Positions 58,167-64,000 of a stretch of DNA of 64,000 bases are shown piece after piece. Below the pieces are notes generated by a model. That model saw nothing but the letters and a program-made list of their open reading frames with translations, was not told the origin of the DNA and did no database searches. The DNA comes from Hyphomicrobiaceae bacterium (lineage in GTDB: Bacteria; Pseudomonadota; Alphaproteobacteria; Rhizobiales; Methyloligellaceae): the NCBI GenBank assembly GCA_020637815.1, contig JACKJS010000002.1, positions 603,092 to 667,091 of the forward strand. The letters are read 5' to 3'. The position numbers and the translations under genes were made by a program. The stretch's first letter is position 1. Each line of letters begins with the position of its first letter.

Positions 58167-58310
58167 ATGCATATTGATTCCAAACTAGGCCATCCTGACA
58201 TGGACTATTCCGAGCATGTCGGCACCTACAAAATGTTTTGCGGGGTGGTCCTGTGGAGCACGGTCGTGATTCTGGCGACCGTTGCGGGTATGGCGTTCTT
58301 CCTGACCTGA
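58167..58310 (+). CDS. aa3-type cytochrome c oxidase subunit IV (47 aa)
   Basis: 47 residues with the family signature DMDYSEHVGTYKMFCGVVLW followed by one membrane helix (TVVILATVAGMAFFLT). GGGGGGAGA lies upstream. This small single-helix subunit belongs to aa3 oxidase of alphaproteobacteria and is often encoded away from the other subunits, frequently just upstream of pntAA, as here. Confidence 0.9.
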   Translation: MHIDSKLGHPDMDYSEHVGTYKMFCGVVLWSTVVILATVAGMAFFLT

Positions 58311-58422
58311 CGCCCGGCGCCCGGCTTTTGGAAGGCGTCTCGCCTTCCCATTGCAACTGTCCATTAGTGCCGCGCGAACCGTTCTTCGTGGAACCGTTGC
58401 GCCTGCGGCAGAGGGAGCCAAG

Positions 58423-59565
58423 ATGATTGCAATTGGCGTACCCGCAGAAGGGCCCGACGAGCCGCGCATCGGCCTCACGCCGGAGACCGTGAAGAAACTC
58501 GTCAAGGCCGGCGCCGAGGTCACGGTGCGTTCTGGCGCGGGCCTGAGGTCTCATTTTTCCGACAAGGATTACGAAGACGCCGGCGCTACCATCGCCAAAA
58601 GCGACGAAGAGGCCGTTGGAAAAGCGGACGTCGTCTTCACGGTCCGGCGTCCCCCGGTCGATTTGGCGAAGGCGATGAAAAAGGGCGCGGCGCTGATCGG
58701 CATGCTGGATCCGTTCTCGGACACGGCCGGTCTTGAGGCGCTGGCGAAGACAGGCGTTTCGCTCTTCGCCATGGAGCTGATGCCGCGCATCACGCGCGCG
58801 CAGAGCATGGACGTGCTCTCGTCGCAATCCAATCTCTCTGGCTACAAGGCCGTGGTCGATGCATCCGCCGCGTTCGAACGGGCTCTACCGATGATGATGA
58901 CCGCGGCGGGCACGGTTCCTGCCGCGCGGGTCTTCGTCATGGGCGCGGGCGTTGCGGGTCTGCAGGCCATCGCGACGGCGCGCCGTCTGGGGGCCATCGT
59001 GTCCGCGACGGACGTGCGCCCGGCCGCCAAGGAACAGGTCGAGTCCCTCGGGGCGAAATTCATCGCCGTCGAGGACGAGGAATTCAAACAGGCGGAGACC
59101 GCTGGCGGCTACGCCAAGGAGATGTCCGACGAATATAAGAAGAAACAGGCGGAGCTCGTGGCCGAGCACGTCAAGAACCAGGACATCGTGATTACCACGG
59201 CGCTGATCCCGGGACGCCCCGCGCCGAAGCTCATCTCCAAAGCGATGATCGAAAGCATGAAGCCGGGCTCGATCATTGTGGACTTGGCCGCCGAGCGCGG
59301 CGGAAACGCCGAGCTGACGAAGCCTGGTGAGATTGCCGAGCACAAGGGCGTTCGCATTTTCGGTCTGCTGAATCTGCCGGGCCGGGTTCCGGTCAATGCG
59401 TCCAGTCTTTACGCGCGGAACCTTCAGGCTTTCATCGAGCCCTTCATCGACAAGGAAACCAAAGAGCTCGCCATCAATTGGGACGACGAACTTGCACAGG
59501 GCACGGCGATTGCGCGCGACGGCGCGATCGTCAACGAGCGGGTTGCCGGAGGGAAGACATCATGA
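58423..59565 (+). CDS. pntAA: NAD(P) transhydrogenase alpha subunit, part 1 (NAD-binding)
   Basis: 380 residues from ATG 58423 (GAGGGAG upstream). N-terminal AlaDh/PNT domains: AIGVPAEGPDEPRIGLTPETVKKLV, RITRAQSMDVLSSQSNLSGYKAVVDAS, FVMGAGVAGLQAIATARRLGA, and DIVITTALIPGRPAP. It is the soluble dI component binding NAD(H). Split from the membrane part, as in alphaproteobacteria. Its stop overlaps the next start (ATGA). Confidence 0.95.
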   Translation: MIAIGVPAEGPDEPRIGLTPETVKKLVKAGAEVTVRSGAGLRSHFSDKDYEDAGATIAKSDEEAVGKADVVFTVRRPPVDLAKAMKKGAALIGMLDPFSDTAGLEALAKTGVSLFAMELMPRITRAQSMDVLSSQSNLSGYKAVVDASAAFERALPMMMTAAGTVPAARVFVMGAGVAGLQAIATARRLGAIVSATDVRPAAKEQVESLGAKFIAVEDEEFKQAETAGGYAKEMSDEYKKKQAELVAEHVKNQDIVITTALIPGRPAPKLISKAMIESMKPGSIIVDLAAERGGNAELTKPGEIAEHKGVRIFGLLNLPGRVPVNASSLYARNLQAFIEPFIDKETKELAINWDDELAQGTAIARDGAIVNERVAGGKTS

Positions 59566-59981
59566 CGAAGCAGACCCTTCTAGTGGGGATCTCGGTCGCC
59601 GCGCTGGCGCTTGTCTCCGACGCCGTTTGGATGAGTACGGCTCATGCTGCGGAGGCGGCCGCGCAAGGCGGTGGCCACGATTTCATCTCGCAGTTTTCGA
59701 TTTTCGTTCTGGCGGTCTTCGTCGGCTACTACGTGGTCTGGAGCGTGACGCCGGCCCTGCACACGCCGCTGATGTCGGTGACGAACGCCGTGTCCTCGGT
59801 CATCGTGGTCGGCGCGCTGCTCGCGGTCGCGGTCGAGGCCGGCGACTCGTTGGCATCGTCCGGGCATTGGCTCGCGAAGATCCTCGGCTTCGCCGCCTTG
59901 ATCCTCGCCTCGGTCAATATCTTCGGCGGCTTCCTCGTCACGCAACGCATGCTCGCCATGTACCGGCGTAAAGACCGCTAG
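59562..59981 (+). CDS. pntAB: NAD(P) transhydrogenase alpha subunit, part 2 (membrane)
   Basis: 139 residues from ATG 59562. Three or four membrane helices (FSIFVLAVFVGYYVVWSVTPALHTPLMSVTNAVSSVIVVGALLA; ILGFAALILASVNIFGGFLV). The TPALHTPLMSVTNAVS segment is the hallmark of the dII helices. It provides part of the proton channel. The N-terminal 30 residues look like an uncleaved first helix. Operon middle gene, overlapping pntAA by 4 bases. Confidence 0.93.
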   Translation: MTKQTLLVGISVAALALVSDAVWMSTAHAAEAAAQGGGHDFISQFSIFVLAVFVGYYVVWSVTPALHTPLMSVTNAVSSVIVVGALLAVAVEAGDSLASSGHWLAKILGFAALILASVNIFGGFLVTQRMLAMYRRKDR

Positions 59982-59995
59982 GGGGATCGAACACG

Positions 59996-61393
59996 ATGTC
60001 CTCCAATCTCGTCGCACTGCTTTATCTCGTTGCCGGCGTCCTCTTCATTCTTGCGCTGCGCGGCCTGTCCTCGCCCGAGACCTCGCGCCGGGGCAACTAT
60101 ATGGGCATGGCCGGCATGGCCATCGCCGTGGTCACGACGCTCGCGGTGGCGCGGCCCGAGTCCGGTCTATCTTGGGCCATGATCGCCGGCGGCATCGCCA
60201 TCGGCGGCACGATCGGCGCGGTCATCGCCCGGCGCATTCCCATGACCGCGATGCCCGAATTGGTGGCGGCCTTCCACTCGCTGGTGGGCATGGCCGCCGT
60301 GCTCGTGGCCGCCGCGGCCTTTTACGCGCCGGAAGCCTTCGGGATCGGCGTGCCGGGCAGTATCCGTGTTTCGAGCCTCATCGAGATGTCGCTCGGTGCC
60401 GCCATCGGTGCGATTACGTTTACCGGGTCGGTCATCGCCTTTTCCAAGCTTTCGGGCCGCATGTCGGGCGCGCCGATCATCTTGCCCGCCCGGCACGTGA
60501 TCAATATCGCGCTCGCCGCAGCGCTCGTCGCTTGTATCGTGCTGTTCTGCCAGGAGCAGACGCCCGTCTATTTCTGGGCGATCGTAGCGCTGTCGCTGCT
60601 GCTCGGCGTGCTCATCATCGTTCCCATCGGCGGCGCGGACATGCCGGTCGTGATCTCGATGCTGAATTCCTATTCGGGCTGGGCGGCCGCAGGCATCGGT
60701 TTCACGCTCGGCAACACGGCGCTGATCGTCACCGGTGCGCTAGTCGGCTCCTCCGGCGCGATCCTCTCCTACATCATGTGCCGGAGCATGAACCGCTCGT
60801 TCATCAGCGTTATTCTCGGCGGCTTCGGCGGCGGGACAGCCGCGGCCGCAAGCGGTGGCGGTGAACAGAAGCCGGTGAAGATCGGCTCGGCCGAGGATGC
60901 GGCCTTCCTGATGAAGAACGCATCAAAAGTCATCATCGTGCCTGGTTACGGCATGGCAGTGGCCCAGGCGCAGCATGCGTTGCGCGAGATGTCCGACGGG
61001 CTGAAAGAGGCCGGCGTCGAGGTGAAATATGCCATCCACCCGGTCGCGGGCCGCATGCCGGGCCATATGAACGTGCTGCTGGCCGAAGCCAATGTGCCCT
61101 ATGACGAGGTGTTTGAGCTCGAGGACATCAATTCGGAGTTCGCGCAGGCCGACGTGGTCTACATCATCGGCGCCAACGACGTGGTCAATCCGGCCGCCGA
61201 GGACGATCCGTCGTCGCCGATCTACGGCATGCCCGTGCTGCAGGTCTGGAAAGCCGGAACGGTGCTCTTCAACAAGCGCTCGCTGGCGTCGGGCTATGCG
61301 GGCATCGACAACCCGGTGTTCTACAAGGACAACACCATGATGGTGCTGGGCGATGCCAAGAAGATGACCGAAGAGATCGCCAAGGCGCTGTAG
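59996..61393 (+). CDS. pntB: NAD(P) transhydrogenase beta subunit
   Basis: 465 residues. N-terminal eight or more membrane helices (dII, including MPELVAAFHSLVGMAAVLVA) and the C-terminal NADP(H)-binding dIII (VIIVPGYGMAVAQAQHAL, IHPVAGRMPGHMNVLLAEANVPYD, GANDVVNPAAEDDPSSPIYGMPVL). It uses the proton gradient to reduce NADP+ with NADH. Fourteen bases follow pntAB. Confidence 0.96.
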   Translation: MSSNLVALLYLVAGVLFILALRGLSSPETSRRGNYMGMAGMAIAVVTTLAVARPESGLSWAMIAGGIAIGGTIGAVIARRIPMTAMPELVAAFHSLVGMAAVLVAAAAFYAPEAFGIGVPGSIRVSSLIEMSLGAAIGAITFTGSVIAFSKLSGRMSGAPIILPARHVINIALAAALVACIVLFCQEQTPVYFWAIVALSLLLGVLIIVPIGGADMPVVISMLNSYSGWAAAGIGFTLGNTALIVTGALVGSSGAILSYIMCRSMNRSFISVILGGFGGGTAAAASGGGEQKPVKIGSAEDAAFLMKNASKVIIVPGYGMAVAQAQHALREMSDGLKEAGVEVKYAIHPVAGRMPGHMNVLLAEANVPYDEVFELEDINSEFAQADVVYIIGANDVVNPAAEDDPSSPIYGMPVLQVWKAGTVLFNKRSLASGYAGIDNPVFYKDNTMMVLGDAKKMTEEIAKAL

Positions 61394-61457
61394 ACCGCGG
61401 ACCGAGAAGCGCATAGCGCATTGGCGCGCCGCCATTGGCGTCCGCCAAACGGGGCTA

Positions 61458-62156
61458 TTACTGGTCGATCTTCACCCAGAGACCTTCGAGCGAGATGCGC
61501 CGGTTGAGCGCGCCGGGATCGGTCAATACCAGCGCACCGCGCGTCTTTTCGACGAGAGCCTCCTTCTCCAGCGCGCTCAAGGCGCGGGAGACCACTTCGC
61601 GGCGCGAGCCGATGCGCTCGGCAAGGTCCTGCTGGGTCGGCGGGGGCGAGATGCTGCGCTGGCCGTCATGGCCCGCGCGCGGGCGCGACAGGCGCAAGAG
61701 CTCGGCGTAAAGACGCTCGACGGCCGTCAGGTAGGCATGCTCCGTGAGCTGCTGGTTGAGGGAGCGAATCCGTCCCACGAGTATGTTGAGCACCGTGCGG
61801 CACACCTCCGGTTCCGCCGCAAGAACCTCCATGAACGCCGCCCCCCGCATGGAGCCGATCTGGGATGCCCGCAACGTGGTGACGCTCGCGGAGCGGGGAA
61901 TCCCGTCGATGGCCGCCATTTCCCCGAACATGGAGCCGGGCCCCAATTCGCCGAGAATGACCTGTTTCCCGTCGGCGGCGCGGTGGATGACCCGCACGGA
62001 CCCGTTGACGACGAACAGCACGTCGTTCGACGCATCGTCCATGTCGATGACCAGCTCGTTCGCCGGGACGGTGCGCCAAGTGAGCGTCGGGGCGAAGCGC
62101 TTGGCGTTCTCCTCGCCGAGCGAGGCGAAAAGCTTTATGTCGCCGATCCCGCCCAT
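61458..62156 (-). CDS. Crp/Fnr-family transcriptional regulator
   Basis: 232 residues from ATG 62156 (MGGIGDIKLFASLGEE). A TTG at 62213 would extend the frame but lies inside a hairpin arm, so it is rejected. cNMP-binding-type beta roll (LVIDMDDASNDVLFVVNGSVRVIHRAADGKQVILGELGPGSMFGEMAAID) and C-terminal winged helix (TQQDLAERIGSRREVVSRALSALEKEALV). No iron-sulfur cysteines as in FNR. It may bind cAMP or another nucleotide. Convergent with pntB. Confidence 0.88.
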   Translation of the reverse strand: MGGIGDIKLFASLGEENAKRFAPTLTWRTVPANELVIDMDDASNDVLFVVNGSVRVIHRAADGKQVILGELGPGSMFGEMAAIDGIPRSASVTTLRASQIGSMRGAAFMEVLAAEPEVCRTVLNILVGRIRSLNQQLTEHAYLTAVERLYAELLRLSRPRAGHDGQRSISPPPTQQDLAERIGSRREVVSRALSALEKEALVEKTRGALVLTDPGALNRRISLEGLWVKIDQ

Positions 62157-62210
62157 GTTGCGGATGATAACAGGGGGCCGGGCCCGGTCCACGCCAGATT
62201 CCGGACATGA

Positions 62211-62242
62211 CAAAGGCCCGGAGGGGGAATTCCGGACCTTTG
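62211..62242. other. Hairpin upstream of the Crp/Fnr-type gene, possible terminator
   Basis: CAAAGG-c-CCGG (62211-62221) pairs with CCGG-a-CCTTTG (62232-62242), ten pairs with one mismatch. No T tract follows on either strand, so termination is uncertain. It separates the regulator from the small secreted protein gene that lies upstream of it on the minus strand. Confidence 0.4.
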
Positions 62243-62260
62243 CTGTCGTGCCGGCTGTTT

Positions 62261-62300
62261 GCGCCTTGGGGGAAGCGCGAGCGCCTTGGGGGAAGCGCGA
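62261..62300. repeat. Perfect tandem 20-bp duplication
   Basis: GCGCCTTGGGGGAAGCGCGA occurs at 62261-62280 and again at 62281-62300 without change. Each unit can form a small stem with GCGC at both ends. It lies 15 bp past the stop codon of the 51-aa gene. Confidence 0.85.
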
Positions 62301-62315
62301 CTCGTTCGAAATCTC

Positions 62316-62471
62316 TTAGCGGCTGCTGCCGAGGTCAGTGCCGGAGAGGTCCATGAAGCCTCCGGTCCACCTCGGACCCGCCTCCGCGCTGTTTGGGGAA
62401 ATCGCAACCGTTCCGCAGACCAGCGCGGCGAACAGCGTAGCGAGGATCAGGTGGCTCTTGATGACGGTCAT
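62316..62471 (-). CDS. Small secreted peptide, 51 aa, function unknown
   Basis: ATG 62471 is preceded by GGGAGA at a 9-base spacing. The sequence begins MTVIKSHLILATLFAALVC, a signal peptide cleaved near NSAEA, leaving about 20 residues (GPRWTGGFMDLSGTDLGSS). No family recognised. It could be a true small periplasmic peptide or chance; the ribosome-binding site and signal peptide favour a real gene. It lies upstream of the crp-like gene on the same strand. Confidence 0.5.
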   Translation of the reverse strand: MTVIKSHLILATLFAALVCGTVAISPNSAEAGPRWTGGFMDLSGTDLGSSR

Positions 62472-62947
62472 TGGTCGTCTCCCGTGTTCCGTGACCTTAA
62501 GATAGGCGCTGACGGGACAAGGCGATGTGCATTCCGTCACAGTGCTGCAAAAACGGTGGAAATCCGGTGATTCTTGGGTTGCGGCCCTTCTCGGCGCTGT
62601 CGTCGCGCCTCGATCGGCGCGGCACGGTTAACCGTCTCGAATTCAACGATAAACCGTCACGGCGGGGCCGGGATTTGCCCATTTTTCGGCTGGATTCCTG
62701 ACCTATTCGGCACGCGCCGCGACGAGCGGGCCTGCCGGTTTCCGTATACGCCCCATTGACACTCGCGCTGCCCGAACCATCTAGCATGGGATCGAGATGC
62801 CTCTTTGTGGAAGGTTAATCAGAAGTTTCTGGTTAGAAGGGCGTCGTTAGGCAAGCATAAACCCTCGCAATCGGTTTTAACGCAATGGTTTCATCGCGTG
62901 AATGGCCTGTTCAATGGCCATTCATATCTAGTCTATATCTTCCCGGG
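62472..62947. other. 476-bp intergenic region with a possible promoter and an inverted repeat
   Basis: For the rightward gene, TTGACA at 62756-62761 and, 17 bases on, ATCTAG at 62779-62784 (a weak -10) could form a promoter. Downstream, TAATCAGAA (62816-62824) and TTCTGGTTA (62827-62835) are inverted with one G-T-type mismatch, a possible operator or leader hairpin. Otherwise nothing recognisable. Confidence 0.35.
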
Positions 62948-63865
62948 ATGACCAATAACAAAGAAGAGAGGCGTAAACGGCTCATGTTAAATCTTTTTCT
63001 AGCTCTTTTTACAATCTTTGCGTTGTTTTGCATCGTGTCGCGGCTTTTGCACCGCTATTTCCTCTATGTGCCGGATCCCAAAAGGGTGGACCCCGCCGAA
63101 GCCGGGCTTTCTGGCGTCGAGGAGATCGTCTTCAAGGCAACCGACGGCAAGAAGCTCATCGCCTGGTACCGGCCGGCCGCGCCGGGCAAGCCGACCCTTC
63201 TGTATTTCCCCGGCAATAGCGGGAACGTGGCCGCTCGGGCGGGGAAGATCAAAACCATTACCGCCGACGGCTATGGCGTTTTCATCCTGAACTATCGCGG
63301 CTTCGGCGGGTCGGACAGCCGTCCGACCGAAAGGCGCCTCGTGAAAGATGCCGCTTCCGCCTACGACACGCTGCGCGGCCTTGGCGTGCCGCCGCGCGAT
63401 ATCGTCATCTACGGTGAGTCGCTGGGCACGGGCGTCGCCGCCCACGCTTGCCAGCAACGCGAGGCCAAGGCGCTCGTTCTCGAATCGCCGTTCAGTTCCG
63501 CCGTAAATGTCGGCAAGCTGGCCTGGCCGCTCCTGCCGCTGAAGCAGATCATGGTCGATCAGTACAACACGGTCGACCGGATCGGCTCGGTTCACGTGCC
63601 GCTCTTCATCGTGCACGGCGGCCGGGACGCCGTGATTCCGCTCGACATGGCGCGGCATGTCTTCCGCGAGGCCAATGAGCCGAAGACCCTGACGGTTGTG
63701 CCGCGGGCTGGGCATAACGATCTGTTCGAGCAAGGGGCCTGGGCTCGCGTTCGCGATTTCCTGACGAGCCTTGACACCGAGAGGGTGCCTGCAGCCGAGC
63801 CCCAGAGCCCGGCGCGCGCAGGACGCCCTGTCGAGATTTCCGCTGCCGCGGCAGCCAATCACTGA
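62948..63865 (+). CDS. Alpha/beta hydrolase, BEM46-like, membrane-anchored
   Basis: 305 residues from ATG 62948; a second in-frame ATG at 62984 (MLNLFLALFTIFALFC) has a purine-rich AAGAAGAGAGG upstream and may be the real start. One N-terminal membrane helix, then the hydrolase core: LLYFPGNSGNVAARAG, LNYRGFGGSDSRPTE, nucleophile motif YGESLGTG, acid in IVHGGRDAVIPLD and His in RAGHNDLFEQG. BEM46/YfhR-type proteins; substrate unknown. A strong terminator follows. Confidence 0.85.
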   Translation: MTNNKEERRKRLMLNLFLALFTIFALFCIVSRLLHRYFLYVPDPKRVDPAEAGLSGVEEIVFKATDGKKLIAWYRPAAPGKPTLLYFPGNSGNVAARAGKIKTITADGYGVFILNYRGFGGSDSRPTERRLVKDAASAYDTLRGLGVPPRDIVIYGESLGTGVAAHACQQREAKALVLESPFSSAVNVGKLAWPLLPLKQIMVDQYNTVDRIGSVHVPLFIVHGGRDAVIPLDMARHVFREANEPKTLTVVPRAGHNDLFEQGAWARVRDFLTSLDTERVPAAEPQSPARAGRPVEISAAAAANH

Positions 63866-63893
63866 CGGGACGTTTTCCGTTATTCCAATGCGA

Positions 63894-63921
63894 AAAGACC
63901 GGCCTTAGCGCCGGTCTTTTT
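63894..63921 (+). terminator. Rho-independent terminator of the alpha/beta hydrolase gene
   Basis: AAAGACCGGC (63894-63903) pairs perfectly with GCCGGTCTTT (63910-63919) around CTTAGC, and the 3' arm runs into a T tract. It lies about 30 bp after the stop codon. Symmetry could also serve a leftward transcript. Confidence 0.88.
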
Positions 63922-64000
63922 CATTTGCGCTACCGGCCTCTGGCCTCCTTGAGCGCATGCCTTAACGCGCTACCGCTTCGCTACTTGACTGCTTTTCGTC

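Overview
The window is a GC-rich, densely coded stretch of an alphaproteobacterial chromosome, most likely order Hyphomicrobiales (Rhizobiales). The evidence is marker genes and synteny: cpdR next to an N-formylglutamate amidohydrolase, gapR (DUF2312) beside DUF1244, DUF1036-pyk, a split pntAA/pntAB/pntB transhydrogenase behind a tiny aa3-oxidase subunit IV, a DUF882 peptidase, DUF459, an RpoH-type promoter of alphaproteobacterial form, and a ROSE-like thermometer. A Methyloceanibacter-like genus is possible but is only a guess. I see no insertion sequence, prophage, integrase or CRISPR array. This is chromosomal backbone with a few accessory cassettes.

Layout. 1-13.2 kb: an NfeD-like 3' end, aerobic glycerol-3-phosphate dehydrogenase, a B12-binding radical SAM protein, arabinose-5-phosphate isomerase (kdsD), a large beta-barrel protein, galU and galE diverging, two consecutive lytic transglycosylases and an SGNH-like protein whose catalytic Ser and His appear replaced. 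13.2-19.5 kb: gltD and gltB. 19.98-21.94 kb: a compact bufferin (copper-buffering RiPP) operon with a four-Cys DUF2282 precursor, an MNIO enzyme (DUF692) and a DUF2063 partner. 22.1-22.8 kb: a small heat-shock gene with a sigma32-type promoter and a leader that folds like a ROSE RNA thermometer. 23-27.7 kb: a hydrolase, histidinol phosphatase, a small RNA of the suhB/alpha-r8 (mmgR) type with promoter and terminator, N-formylglutamate amidohydrolase, cpdR, tRNA-Val and a cation diffusion facilitator.

28-33 kb: a Cu(I)/Ag(I) efflux locus (Cys/His/Met-rich secreted protein, cusB, cusA). 33.2-35.4 kb: an OmpA/BON-like envelope protein and a membrane-anchored helix-hairpin-helix protein. 35.4-36.3 kb: a cobalamin riboswitch controlling a lone CbiM-like permease. 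37.3-40.1 kb: a six-gene ArsR-led cassette (SRPBCC, three VOC/PhnB proteins, DUF1579) with a 10-bp perfect inverted repeat over the arsR start codon. 40.2-50.2 kb: rpmJ (41 aa), a TPR protein, DUF1036-pyk, a second N-formylglutamate amidohydrolase homologue, DUF1244, gapR, a DUF882 murein peptidase, an L,D-transpeptidase and an NtrC-family regulator. 50.5-64 kb: an M3 oligopeptidase, a DUF6790 membrane protein, DUF411, an EEP-family membrane phosphodiesterase, an ABC1/UbiB-like kinase, a DoxX-cupin-VOC operon, the transhydrogenase operon, a Crp/Fnr regulator, a 51-aa secreted peptide and an alpha/beta hydrolase.

Two themes recur. Copper handling appears at three separate loci (bufferin operon, cusBA with its small secreted protein, DUF411). 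Envelope building and remodelling appears at several (two lytic transglycosylases, L,D-transpeptidase, DUF882 peptidase, kdsD, galU/galE, OmpA-like protein). The most interesting non-coding elements are the thermometer, the suhB-type sRNA, the B12 riboswitch and the ArsR operator. All assignments come from reading motifs and sequence by eye; no database search was run.
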